The position numbers and the translations under genes were made by a program. Below are positions 37,487 to 45,747 of a stretch of 64,000 bases of DNA, one piece after another. Each line of letters starts with the position of its first letter. Position 1 is the stretch's first letter. The stretch comes from Chitinophagales bacterium (GTDB lineage Bacteria; Bacteroidota; Bacteroidia; Chitinophagales; Saprospiraceae): assembly GCA_013298955.1 (NCBI GenBank), contig JAAFJT010000003.1, positions 62,001-126,000 on the forward strand. The letters run 5' to 3'. Under the pieces are notes generated by a model. It did not search any database and was not told the DNA's origin. It saw only the letters and a list, made by a program, of their open reading frames with translations.

Positions 37487-39073
37487 ATGGTTGATGTCAA
37501 ACCAGACGAAATATCAGCGATACTGAAACAACAACTGAGCGGATTCAGCACCGCCGCCGAGTTGGAGCAAGTTGGAACGGTATTGCAAGTGGGCGACGGA
37601 ATCGCTCGTATATATGGCTTGAATTCGGTTCAAGCGGGAGAATTGGTCGAGTTTGAAACTGGCACCCAAGCAATTGCTTTGAACTTGGAAGAAGACAACG
37701 TAGGTGTGGTGTTACTCGGCACGTCGGAAGGTATCCGCGAAGGTGCGAAAGCGCGTCGTACTGGTCGCATTGCCTCTATCCAAGTGGGCGAAGGGATGAT
37801 TGGGCGCGTCGTGAATCCGCTTGGAGAACCGATTGACGGCAAAGGTCCGATTGGTGGCGTGAAATATGAGATGCCTTTGGAGCGCAAAGCACCGGGTGTA
37901 TTGTTCCGTCAACCCGTGAACGAACCGTTACAAACGGGTATCAAGGCGATTGATGCGATGATTCCGATTGGACGTGGACAACGCGAGTTGATTATCGGCG
38001 ACCGTCAAACGGGTAAAACGGCGATTGCATTGGATACGATTATCAATCAAAAGGAGTTTTATCAACGCGGTGAGCCTGTTTTTTGTATTTACGTAGCGTC
38101 TGGTCAAAAGGCTTCGACGGTTGCGCAAGTGGCAAAAGTATTGGAAGAAAATGGAGCGATGGATTATACGGTGATTGTTGCGTCGTCTGCGGCGGAACCT
38201 GCACCCATGCAGTTTTATGCACCGTTTGCGGGTGCGGCGATTGGCGAGTTTTTCCGCGATACAGGTCGTCCTGCGTTGATTGTTTATGATGATTTGAGTA
38301 AACAAGCGGTTGCTTATCGGGAAGTTTCGTTGTTGTTGCGTCGTCCGCCAGGTCGTGAGGCGTATCCGGGAGACGTATTTTATTTGCACTCTCGTTTGTT
38401 AGAACGTGCGGCGAAAGTTATCAATAATGATGCTTTGGCGCAAAATATGAATGATTTACCAGAATCCTTGAAGCGTTCTGGCAAAGTAAAAGGGGGTGGT
38501 TCTTTGACGGCATTGCCGATTATTGAAACCCAAGCGGGGGACGTTTCGGCGTATATCCCGACCAATGTGATTTCGATTACGGATGGACAAATCTTTTTGG
38601 AATCGAATTTGTTCAATGCGGGGGTACGCCCAGCGATTAACGTTGGTATTTCGGTCAGCCGTGTGGGTGGTAACGCTCAAATCAAGTCGATGAAAAAAGT
38701 GGCTGGTACGTTGAAACTCGACCAAGCACAATTCCGTGAGTTGGAAGCGTTTGCAAAATTTGGTTCTGATTTGGATGCGGCGACAAAATCTGTTTTAGAC
38801 AAAGGCGCGAGAAACGTAGAATTGTTGAAACAACCTCAATTCGCTCCTGTTGCCGTTGAAAAACAAGTGGCAGGTATGTTTTTGGGAACAAACAATTTGT
38901 TGCGTAATGTGCCTGTTAACCAAGTGGGTGCATTTGAACAAGCCTTTTACTTACAATTGGAACGCAAACACAAATCAGTCTTGGAAAATTTCCGCAAAGG
39001 GAAATTGGAAGAAGCGGATTTGAAAATCGTAAGAGCATTGGCGGCAGAATTGTCTGCTCAATTCAAAAAATAA
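37487..39073 (+). CDS. atpA: ATP synthase F1 subunit alpha
   Basis: 528 residues; non-catalytic nucleotide-binding subunit. Walker A is [15 protein letters not shown] near residue 170. Other markers are the opening [54 protein letters not shown] and the C-terminal helical domain. Length is as expected. It follows the unknown gene and repeat and precedes atpG by about 130 bases with a family A element between. Confidence 0.97.
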   Translation: MVDVKPDEISAILKQQLSGFSTAAELEQVGTVLQVGDGIARIYGLNSVQAGELVEFETGTQAIALNLEEDNVGVVLLGTSEGIREGAKARRTGRIASIQVGEGMIGRVVNPLGEPIDGKGPIGGVKYEMPLERKAPGVLFRQPVNEPLQTGIKAIDAMIPIGRGQRELIIGDRQTGKTAIALDTIINQKEFYQRGEPVFCIYVASGQKASTVAQVAKVLEENGAMDYTVIVASSAAEPAPMQFYAPFAGAAIGEFFRDTGRPALIVYDDLSKQAVAYREVSLLLRRPPGREAYPGDVFYLHSRLLERAAKVINNDALAQNMNDLPESLKRSGKVKGGGSLTALPIIETQAGDVSAYIPTNVISITDGQIFLESNLFNAGVRPAINVGISVSRVGGNAQIKSMKKVAGTLKLDQAQFRELEAFAKFGSDLDAATKSVLDKGARNVELLKQPQFAPVAVEKQVAGMFLGTNNLLRNVPVNQVGAFEQAFYLQLERKHKSVLENFRKGKLEEADLKIVRALAAELSAQFKK

Positions 39074-39086
39074 CAAATATTTTATA

Positions 39087-39184
39087 ATTGGAACGCGAAT
39101 GACCCGAATTTTGCTTTGTCATTCCGTAGGAATCTTGTTTCCTACGGAATGACAAAGCAAAATTCGGGTCATCCGTGTTCCAAT
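39087..39184. repeat. Family A ends with a different inner palindrome, between atpA and atpG
   Basis: The outer ends ATTGGAACGCGAATGAC and the right CATCCGTGTTCCAAT match family A. The inside, however, is CCGAATTTTGCTTTGTC and ATTCCGTAGGAAT with a full complement instead of the usual GGGCGGATTTTCACGG core. The 98 bases form one near-perfect hairpin with a five-base loop. Confidence 0.93.
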
Positions 39185-39201
39185 CTCTATAAAGTTTTAA
39201 T

Positions 39202-40092
39202 ATGGCAAATCTTAAAGAAGTACGGGATAGGATTGCATCGGTCATCAGTACGCAGCAGATTACCAAAGCGATGAAAGTGGTTTCGGCGGCAAAACTCCGC
39301 AAGGCACAACAGGCAATCGTGCAAATGCGTCCTTATGCCGACAAGTTAAATGCCATGTCTGTCAACATTTTGTCGAATCTCGATGGAGATGGAGACACGG
39401 CTTTTGGCGTACAACGTCCGATTGAAAATGCTTGCATGGTGGTAGTAACTTCCAATCGGGGACTTTGCGGTGGTTTCAATACGAATATTATCAAGGCTGC
39501 GGTCAATACCATTCAAACGGAATATGCAGCTGCGCGGGCGGCGGGCAAATTGACGATTGTGTGTATTGGCAAAAAAGGCAATGATTTTTTCCGTAAAAAC
39601 TATACAGATTGTAAATTGGTCAGTGATTATGTAGAAATTTTCAATAATTTGACTTTTGACAATGTATCGGTGGTAGCGAAAACGTTGACCGAAGATTTTA
39701 GTGCGAAAAAATATGATCATATCAGTGTTGCATACAGCCGTTTTAAAAATGCTGCGGTGCAATTTGCAGAAAGTGAGCAATTTTTACCCGTTAAAAAATT
39801 GGAAAAACAAACAGGCGCACCCAAAACAAAAGCTGATTATGGTTTTGAACCCGACCAAGCCTCTTTGTTACAAACGTTGATTCCGACGATTTTGCAAACG
39901 CAATTTTACAAATTTTTGTTGGATACACACGCGTCTGAACATGGCGCAAGGATGACGGCAATGGACAAAGCGACTGAAAATGCCAATGAATTGTTGAAAA
40001 ATTTGAAAATCAATTACAATAAAGCACGCCAAGAAGCAATTACGAAAGAACTTTCGGAAATTGTGGGCGGTGTGGCTGCATTAGGCGGATAG
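39202..40092 (+). CDS. atpG: ATP synthase F1 subunit gamma
   Basis: 296 residues; central rotor shaft. The N-terminal coiled helix MANLKEVRDRIASVISTQQI contains the typical KAMKVVSAAKLRKAQ. The middle has VVTSNRGLCGGFNTNI, and the C-terminal helix ends SEHGARMTAMDKATENA and NKARQEAITKELSEIVGG, the family signature. It is the last atp gene here. atpD and atpC, the beta and epsilon genes, are elsewhere, which is common in Bacteroidota. Confidence 0.96.
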   Translation: MANLKEVRDRIASVISTQQITKAMKVVSAAKLRKAQQAIVQMRPYADKLNAMSVNILSNLDGDGDTAFGVQRPIENACMVVVTSNRGLCGGFNTNIIKAAVNTIQTEYAAARAAGKLTIVCIGKKGNDFFRKNYTDCKLVSDYVEIFNNLTFDNVSVVAKTLTEDFSAKKYDHISVAYSRFKNAAVQFAESEQFLPVKKLEKQTGAPKTKADYGFEPDQASLLQTLIPTILQTQFYKFLLDTHASEHGARMTAMDKATENANELLKNLKINYNKARQEAITKELSEIVGGVAALGG

Positions 40093-40130
40093 AAAAAAGT
40101 CGCAGATTTATGTTAAATCTGCGACTTTTT
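40093..40130. terminator. Terminator of the atp operon
   Basis: A 17-base stem (AAAAAGTCGCAGATTTA / TAAATCTGCGACTTTTT) with a 3-base loop and T-run starts at the atpG stop codon. Confidence 0.88.
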
Positions 40131-40143
40131 ACGATTACTTTGG

Positions 40144-40151
40144 TAACTTTG
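40144..40151 (+). promoter_or_regulatory. Candidate -7 box of the AbiEii-like pair
   Basis: TAACTTTG lies 20 bases before ATG 40172, so the transcript would start close to the start codon. T-rich DNA of the terminator lies upstream in place of a clear -33 box. Confidence 0.45.
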
Positions 40152-40171
40152 TACCAAAACGAATCAAAATA

Positions 40172-40459
40172 ATGGTAGAAAAAATTAAACTTTTTATTCA
40201 AAAAAGACGTGATTTATTTTGGTCTGTCAGCGACAGCAAAATAATGGATATTTCACCTGCGCTTTTAGTTGAAACGATACTCAACTATGGGAATGCTCAT
40301 GACGTGCGCACCTTGTTTAGTGTGTTAGGCTTGGAACAAACCGCTCGAATCTTCTATGAACATACTGAAAATAAGTTGCGCACGAATTATTTGCCTGTTG
40401 TGAAAAATTATTTTACCCTCTATTTCAATCGGCATGTACGACAATATTCTATTACCTAA
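40172..40459 (+). CDS. Small partner of AbiEii-like protein, candidate antitoxin (DUF6922-like)
   Basis: 95 residues, mostly helical. The stretch LFWSVSDSKIMDISPALLVE followed by TILNYGNAHDVRTLFSVLG fits the FWD..d.....iie.vLnyG...d...l...yG pattern of a small protein (I believe DUF6922) that commonly precedes AbiEii-type nucleotidyltransferases in Bacteroidota. The next gene starts inside its 3' end, overlapping by 26 bases in another frame, so translation is probably coupled. By analogy with AbiEi/AbiEii type IV toxin-antitoxin pairs it may be the antitoxin. That role is inferred from position, not shown. Confidence 0.65.
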   Translation: MVEKIKLFIQKRRDLFWSVSDSKIMDISPALLVETILNYGNAHDVRTLFSVLGLEQTARIFYEHTENKLRTNYLPVVKNYFTLYFNRHVRQYSIT

Positions 40460-41045
40460 TCAAAAAAAATTGCTTCCTTTTATTGAAAGTTTTCACCGAG
40501 AATACTACTTGGTGGGCGGCACAGCAATTGCTTTACAAATTGGACATCGAGAATCTATTGATTTTGACATGTTTAAAAAAAACAATGTCAATATCTCCAA
40601 AATAGCTTTAAGAATAAAGAGTTATAATTTAGATTATAAGCTCATCTATAAAGATGCTAACAGTTTCCACTTGATTATTGATGGCGTAAAGATTACTTTT
40701 TTTCAATATCCTTTTGATATTCCAACAAAGGTTCGTTTTGGTAAATTACAAATGCCCAATTTATTACATCTGGCGGCTATGAAAGCCTATGCGATAGGAA
40801 GGAGAGCAAAATGGAAAGATTATGTTGACTTATATTTTATTTTGAATCAACATTTTTCTATTGAGGAGATTTGCGATGCATCTGAAGCCATTTTTGGAAG
40901 TTTATTTTCTACCAAATTGTTTAAGCAACAACTTTGCTATTTTGATGATATTGATTATCAAGAGGAGGTTGCTTATTGTCAAACGCCCATCGCAGACGAT
41001 GTTATTAAAAACTATTTGATTAATATAGCAACTCAATCTATGTGA
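40434..41045 (+). CDS. AbiEii/AbiGii-like nucleotidyltransferase (toxin candidate)
   Basis: 203 residues. The nucleotidyltransferase core is YLVGGTAIALQIGHRESIDF, followed by DMF, giving the GG-T-A...hR.S.DxD arrangement of the AbiEii/DUF1814 family. A later Lys/Asp helix, AAMKAYAIGRRAKWKDYVDL, is the second conserved motif (K...l..R...KD..Dl). Members are toxins or phage-defence effectors in type IV systems such as AbiE; others may be housekeeping enzymes. It is coupled to the small gene before it. The pair lies as an isolated unit straight after the atp terminator, with its own -7 box. Confidence 0.82.
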   Translation: MYDNILLPNQKKLLPFIESFHREYYLVGGTAIALQIGHRESIDFDMFKKNNVNISKIALRIKSYNLDYKLIYKDANSFHLIIDGVKITFFQYPFDIPTKVRFGKLQMPNLLHLAAMKAYAIGRRAKWKDYVDLYFILNQHFSIEEICDASEAIFGSLFSTKLFKQQLCYFDDIDYQEEVAYCQTPIADDVIKNYLINIATQSM

Positions 41046-41124
41046 GGTGAGAATCGTCCTCTTAAATCATCTTGCAAAACCGTTTTGATAGAAACAAGGT
41101 TGAATCGTAAATTCAAGAATACAC

Positions 41125-41154
41125 TTGTTTCAGAACAAAAAAAATTTACTTTTG
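41125..41154 (+). promoter_or_regulatory. Promoter of the small membrane-protein gene
   Basis: TTG at 41125-41127, a spacer of 19 bases and TACTTTTG at 41147-41154 form an almost ideal Bacteroidota promoter. ATG 41181 lies 26 bases on, which fixes the start of that gene and excludes the longer frame from 41085. Confidence 0.7.
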
Positions 41155-41180
41155 CACCAACAAAAGCATTCTATCACATC

Positions 41181-41480
41181 ATGTTAAGAAAAAATAATTT
41201 ATATATCGGATTGGGATTAGGCATTTTATTACCACTTATCAGTTATGCAGTCTTGCTGACCGTTTTTGAACAATTGGATGCCTTGCATTGGACAAGTCAA
41301 CAAGGACTATCCTTCAAATTCCGTACACGAACCTTGAGTATGATTGCCATTTGTTGCAATTTGATACCTGTTCAAATTTATCAACGCTTGCGGGCAAACG
41401 AAATCGTGCGCGGATTGGCAATCATTACCGTCGTGTTGGCGATGATTTGGTTATTTACGTTTGGAAAAGATATAATCTAA
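41181..41480 (+). CDS. Small three-helix membrane protein of unknown function
   Basis: 99 residues from ATG 41181. Three hydrophobic segments are visible: GLGLGILLPLISYAVLLTVF, then LSMIAICCNLIPVQIY, then GLAIITVVLAMIWLFTF. The loop between the first two contains basic and aromatic residues (FKFRTRT). Small membrane proteins of this layout are common in Bacteroidota next to the arginyltransferase-like gene that follows 45 bases downstream, so the two may be one unit. No functional call is possible. Confidence 0.65.
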   Translation: MLRKNNLYIGLGLGILLPLISYAVLLTVFEQLDALHWTSQQGLSFKFRTRTLSMIAICCNLIPVQIYQRLRANEIVRGLAIITVVLAMIWLFTFGKDII

Positions 41481-41525
41481 TTATAAATTATAAACCCTTG
41501 ATTCAAAACAAATTAGTTACAATCC

Positions 41526-42248
41526 ATGAATGAATTATTGAACATTCCCGATTATTATGACCAAGTTCGCTACGAAGATGTGCCTTTCGTCCGCGAAGCG
41601 CATCGACAATCGTTAGATGTTTTTTTGGAAGAAGGTTGGATGTTATATGGCAATTATTACTATCTGCGCAGTATCCGCGATTGGACGAAACCGAGATGTG
41701 GATTGATTCCGTTACGCATTCGGTTGGAAGGTTTTACGTTTTCTAAAAGTCAAAAAAAATGTTTTAAAAAACATGTCGATTTAAAAACAGTGGTTCAACC
41801 GATTCAAGTCAGTACGATTAAATCTCAATTGTTTGATGCCCATAAAGCCAAATTTGCGGAAGGTAGTAATGACACCGATATTCATTATTTTTTAAATGCG
41901 TTAGCGCATAAAATACCTTCGGAAGGATTGGAAATCAATGTTTTCGATGCAGAAAAATTGATTGCTTGTGGTTTTTTTCATCTCGGCGAGGTGGCAGTGA
42001 ATGCGACTTATGGCATTCATGATACGACTTATACCGATAGGAGTTTGGGCGCGTACACGTTGTTGTGTGAGATTGATTATGCGCTAAAACAACATAAAAA
42101 GTTTTATTATTTGGGTTGGATGTTGAGTATTCCATCCGTTTTTGATTATAAAAAGCGGTTTAATAATTTGGAATATTATGATTGGGAACAATTAAAATGG
42201 TGTGAACTCTCTCGCCTAACAACCGATACACGGATTAAAAATAGTTGA
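41526..42248 (+). CDS. Arginyl-tRNA-protein transferase-like (ATE/Bpt C-terminal fold)
   Basis: 240 residues. Matches to the ATE family are the stretch CGLIPLRIRLEGFTFSKSQK (compare cysteine, P-L-R and S-K-S-Q-K/R of ATE1/Bpt) and the second half with ACGFFHLGEVAVNATYGIHD, RSLGAYTLLCEIDYALKQHK and FYYLGWMLSIPS. This is the GNAT-like fold that moves an amino acid from tRNA to protein N-termini. The N-terminal Zn/cluster cysteine region of eukaryotic ATE1 is largely missing, and total length equals bacterial Bpt. A role in an N-degron-like degradation pathway is possible but unproved. Confidence 0.7.
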   Translation: MNELLNIPDYYDQVRYEDVPFVREAHRQSLDVFLEEGWMLYGNYYYLRSIRDWTKPRCGLIPLRIRLEGFTFSKSQKKCFKKHVDLKTVVQPIQVSTIKSQLFDAHKAKFAEGSNDTDIHYFLNALAHKIPSEGLEINVFDAEKLIACGFFHLGEVAVNATYGIHDTTYTDRSLGAYTLLCEIDYALKQHKKFYYLGWMLSIPSVFDYKKRFNNLEYYDWEQLKWCELSRLTTDTRIKNS

Positions 42249-42256
42249 AAGCGGAT

Positions 42257-42356
42257 AAATTGGAACGCGGATGACGCTGATTGGGCGGATTTACACGGAT
42301 TTTTTATGAAAAAATCCGTGTAAATCCGCCTAATCAGCGTCATCCGCGTTCCAATT
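42257..42356. repeat. Family A hairpin (copy 5)
   Basis: Arms AAATTGGAACGCGGATGACG ... and the complement close a 100-base hairpin with a loop of five bases. The core variant GATTTACACGG is matched by CCGTGTAAATC. It lies between two convergent genes. Confidence 0.94.
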
Positions 42357-42367
42357 TAGTATCATTT

Positions 42368-43441
42368 TTAGTTTGAAACAGATAAAGTAGTCGGTGTTTC
42401 CACTTTTTTATTTAAAAAATTCATTAAAATAATCGAAATAACACCTACAATTATATTATAAAATATTTGTATTGAAAAAAATACGATGTTTGCAAAGGAG
42501 AATCCATCATTCCCACTCACACCGTGTAACATTAAAGCAGAAGTTGCCAATACATGATAGGTTCCCATGCCGCCGGGAGATGGTATTACAATGCCAAATG
42601 TACCAAACACAAAAACGGTTAATGCCGCGATTGCGGGCAAATGTGCCGTAGGCGCGAATGAATAGAAACATAAGTAAGTCATCATGTAATACATAAACCA
42701 AATCAATAAACTGTGGAAAATAAACCAACCTAATCGTTCTACTTTGCGCACGGTTTTCAAGCCTTCTCCGAATTTTTCAACCAAATGCCATATCTTTTGC
42801 ACCCAACGAATGGCTAATATATTCGCCCAAAATTTCCAAACGATTCCTGCTAATAATCCACAAAACGCCATGAATCCCCAAAACAAAGGATGTCCAAATA
42901 GGCGAAATTTGCCATTTCCAGACCCTAAATGTTTATCTAACCAGCCCCATAAAAGGTCATATTCTATTAAAAAAGCAAAACATACGATAAATAGTAAGGT
43001 TATCATGTCTAATAATCGGTCGATGACAACCGTTCCCATGACTTTGGTGGTGGACATTTTTTCAACCCGCGCCAAAGAACCTGCCCGCACCACTTCGCCC
43101 GCCCGAGACATCCATAAATTAGTTAAATAACTAATATTTACTGCAAAAAAAGCATTATACCATTTGGGTTCGTGTCCCAAAGGGCGCATTAACATATTCC
43201 ATCGAATCGCACGACTCAAATTACTAATTGTAAATGCCAAAAGTGCCATGCCTACCCAAAATAAATTAACCGTTTTGAAGTCTGCAATCAATTTTTGGAT
43301 GAGTGGATAAGCCGATTTGCCTTCCAAACGCAATTGTTCTTGAAAAGCGCGGTCTTGCGTATTGTAAAAATACAGCAAAATGCAACCGCCAATGCTTAGA
43401 AATAATAAAAATTGTAGTACCGTTTTGATATTACTTTTCAT
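42368..43441 (-). CDS. Flippase-like / LPG-synthase transmembrane-domain protein
   Basis: 357 residues with about eight membrane segments, of the UPF0104/YbhN family that matches the membrane half of lysylphosphatidylglycerol synthase. Family markers include SNLSRAIRWNMLMRPLGHEP, SYLTNLWMSRAGEVVRAGSL, MGTVVIDRLLDM and the late PSPGGMGTYHVLA. No aminoacyltransferase domain is attached. Members are thought to move or modify lipids in the inner membrane; the exact substrate here is unknown. It follows panC on the same strand, as in many Bacteroidota, across a family E repeat. Confidence 0.83.
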   Translation of the reverse strand: MKSNIKTVLQFLLFLSIGGCILLYFYNTQDRAFQEQLRLEGKSAYPLIQKLIADFKTVNLFWVGMALLAFTISNLSRAIRWNMLMRPLGHEPKWYNAFFAVNISYLTNLWMSRAGEVVRAGSLARVEKMSTTKVMGTVVIDRLLDMITLLFIVCFAFLIEYDLLWGWLDKHLGSGNGKFRLFGHPLFWGFMAFCGLLAGIVWKFWANILAIRWVQKIWHLVEKFGEGLKTVRKVERLGWFIFHSLLIWFMYYMMTYLCFYSFAPTAHLPAIAALTVFVFGTFGIVIPSPGGMGTYHVLATSALMLHGVSGNDGFSFANIVFFSIQIFYNIIVGVISIILMNFLNKKVETPTTLSVSN

Positions 43442-43466
43442 GCGAAGTTTTTATTTTGTTTTGATA

Positions 43467-43541
43467 TAGATTGATTGGATTCGTTGGATTTAGTGGATTT
43501 TTTTGAAAAAATCTACTAAATCCAACGAATCCAATTAATTC
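43467..43541. repeat. Family E hairpin (copy 3)
   Basis: The arms TTGATTGGATTCGTTGGATT... and AATCCAACGAATCCAATTAA pair with few mismatches around TTTTTG. It lies between panC and the flippase-like gene. Confidence 0.85.
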
Positions 43542-43575
43542 ACATTCAAACATTTAATATTTTAAAATCCAAAAC

Positions 43576-44481
43576 TTAGGGAATTTGTCGATACGATTCA
43601 CCTGTTTCCGCAGAAACATCTTGTTCCATAATTTGTTTTAAAATCAAATTATCAATCAATCGAACCCCGCCAACCCAAACAGCCGTTACCGCGACTGCAA
43701 AATCCGTTTCGCCCAACAACCGAAGCGGCATCAAAGTATGTCCATCCACAATTTCAAAATATTCAACATCGAAACCCTTGATTTCTTTCAATTTCTGCAT
43801 CGTCCGCCGTTGAATCTCGTTTGGCGAATATTCTTCAGTCATATCAAGTGCTTCCGTCAAAATTTGGTGGATTTTCGGAGCCGCCGCCCGCGCTGCTGCA
43901 TCCAAACGGACATTTCGACTACTCATTGCCAACCCATCTTTCTCGCGTTTCGTCTCGCACATCACCAATTCCGTCCCAGAACGCATCTGCGATAACAAAC
44001 TCCGCACAATCGTCAATTGTTGAAAATCTTTTTGACCCATATATAAACGATTGGGATTCACGATTTCCAAGAGCCGATAGACCACTTGCGCCATCCCGTT
44101 GAAATGTCCCGGTCGAAAAACGCCTTCCAATACTTTATCCAATCGCCCAAATTGAATCGGCAAATTTTGCTGCATCCCTTTCGGATAAATTTCGGCAACA
44201 GAAGGCAAAAACAAGATTTCACAACCCGCTTCGACCAACCTTTCAATATCATGTTCGACCGTTCTCGGATACTTTTCGAGGTCTGAAGGGTCATTAAACT
44301 GAGTCGGATTGACAAAAATACTGCAAACCGTCACTTGATTTTCGGTTTTGGAACGCGTAATCAAAACCGTATGCCCCGAATGCAAGGCTCCCATCGTCGG
44401 TGCAAAACCAATCTCTACGCCTTTCTGACGCAATACATTCAAGTATTGCTGAATATCTTGGACTCGTTTGAATAATAACAT
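43576..44481 (-). CDS. panC: Pantothenate synthetase
   Basis: 301 residues from ATG 44481 (MLLFKRVQDI); a GTG 15 bases upstream is less likely. It joins pantoate and beta-alanine with ATP. The ATP-binding motif is APTMGALHSGH, followed by SIFVNPTQFNDPSDLEKYPR, GHFNGMAQVVYRLLEIVNP, MGQKDFQQLTIV and AMSSRNVRL, all PanC landmarks. The tail after residue 280 is slightly longer than average. panD is absent from the window. Confidence 0.95.
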   Translation of the reverse strand: MLLFKRVQDIQQYLNVLRQKGVEIGFAPTMGALHSGHTVLITRSKTENQVTVCSIFVNPTQFNDPSDLEKYPRTVEHDIERLVEAGCEILFLPSVAEIYPKGMQQNLPIQFGRLDKVLEGVFRPGHFNGMAQVVYRLLEIVNPNRLYMGQKDFQQLTIVRSLLSQMRSGTELVMCETKREKDGLAMSSRNVRLDAAARAAAPKIHQILTEALDMTEEYSPNEIQRRTMQKLKEIKGFDVEYFEIVDGHTLMPLRLLGETDFAVAVTAVWVGGVRLIDNLILKQIMEQDVSAETGESYRQIP

Positions 44482-44584
44482 TTTTAGATTTGACACACCC
44501 TAAATTTACAAAATCTTTCCCAAGATGTAAATCTGGCTTGTTTTTAATTGATTTTGAAACGCTGATTTATTTAATAGAAATGCA

Positions 44585-44592
44585 CAAAGATA
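44585..44592 (-). promoter_or_regulatory. Candidate -7 box for panC
   Basis: The minus strand reads TATCTTTG, fitting TAnnTTTG, about 100 bases before the panC ATG. Confidence 0.4.
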
Positions 44593-44665
44593 TTCGTTTT
44601 TCAGAAAACTTCATTTTTTGATACGACTATTGCGTTAAAATTATACAGATTTCGCAAAAAAGTTG

Positions 44666-44903
44666 TAACTTTGCAGCAAGTCCATGACAAAAATGTTTGT
44701 CAAAAGACGCGACACAGGTTTTCATACTAACGATGTATGACAGAATGAAAAGCGTTGTCAGGAGTTTCAAAAACCTCCCCAAGCGCGTATCTAAACTTCA
44801 TACGAAGGAACAGTTTTTAAATAGCTAAAAATATCATCATTTATAAAATAATGATATTCAAAATTTTAAACTGAACCAGAACCTTTTTAAAAACAAGAGA
44901 TTC
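44666..44903 (+). promoter_or_regulatory. Promoter and structured leader of the GT5-like gene
   Basis: TAACTTTG at 44666-44673 is a good -7 box, without a clear -33 partner. The leader after it is about 225 bases. It holds nested complementary blocks: GACAC...GTTGTC, TTTTCAT...ATGAAAA and CATAC...GTATG, all inside about 44711-44761, then GGAG...CTCC. No known riboswitch consensus is recognised. Together with the panC side, the whole 44482-44903 gap is free of genes. Confidence 0.45.
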
Positions 44904-45728
44904 ATGGCAAAAAAGAAAGTGCTGTTAATAGCGCAGGAAATCGATCCATACACAGCGTTATCGGAAATCGCCGAAACCGCTAATAAACTTCCGTTGTATC
45001 TCAATGAGCATGGCTGTGAGATTCGCATCTTAATGCCGCGCTTCGGAACGGTGAATGAGCGTCGTCATAGATTGCACGAAGTGGTGCGCCTGTCGGGGAT
45101 GAATATTATTGTGAATGATGACGATTATCCGTTGATTATCAAGGTGGCTTCTTTGCCGGGTTCACGGATTCAAGTCTATTTTTTGGACAATGACGAGTTT
45201 TTTAGACGCAAATCAGTTTTTGAAGACTCCGAAGGACAACCTTTTGATGACAACCTTGATAGAGCCGTCTTTTTCTGCAAAGGTGCCATTGAAACGGTGA
45301 AAAAATTTGGTTGGTCACCAGATATTGTGCATTGTCATGGGTGGATGACGGGTTTAATTCCGTTGTATTTGCGCACCGCGTATAAAAATGACCCCCTTTT
45401 CCAGCCATCAAAGATTATTTATTCGTTATATGATACGTTGAATCAAGTGTTTCCTGTGCAAGAATTTACAGAAAAGGCTTCTATCAACAATTTGACGGCG
45501 GAAGATATGATTGCTTTTTTACATGAAGGGGAAGTTTCGATTCATAAAGGGGCGGCTGTTTTTTCAGATGGACTTATCAAAGGCAGCGAATTGATTTCAG
45601 AATCCGTTTTAAAGACGATTGAAAATACGGGCAAACCTGTTTTAGAATATTTCAACCATGCTGAAATGGGTAAATCTTATATCGATTTTTATAATGCGAT
45701 TGAAACAGAAAGTTTAGTGGGTCATTAG
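44904..45728 (+). CDS. Half-length GT5 glycogen/starch-synthase-like protein
   Basis: 274 residues that match only the N-terminal GT-B half of glycogen synthase: MAKKKVLLIAQEIDPYTALS (like the start VLFVaaEv.P), LPRFGTVNERRHR-type loop (LMPRFG), and WSPDIVHCHGWMTGLIPLYL, the WxPDhvHxHDW site. The C-terminal ADP-glucose-binding half with its EExxxR motif is missing, so normal synthase activity is doubtful. Short proteins of this kind lie next to panC, DUF4270 and glmS in many Bacteroidota, which argues that this is a conserved protein and not a recent break. It may have become a regulatory or binding protein. The long leader upstream is unusual. Confidence 0.8.
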   Translation: MAKKKVLLIAQEIDPYTALSEIAETANKLPLYLNEHGCEIRILMPRFGTVNERRHRLHEVVRLSGMNIIVNDDDYPLIIKVASLPGSRIQVYFLDNDEFFRRKSVFEDSEGQPFDDNLDRAVFFCKGAIETVKKFGWSPDIVHCHGWMTGLIPLYLRTAYKNDPLFQPSKIIYSLYDTLNQVFPVQEFTEKASINNLTAEDMIAFLHEGEVSIHKGAAVFSDGLIKGSELISESVLKTIENTGKPVLEYFNHAEMGKSYIDFYNAIETESLVGH

Positions 45729-45747
45729 GGCATGAAACCGTAAATAA

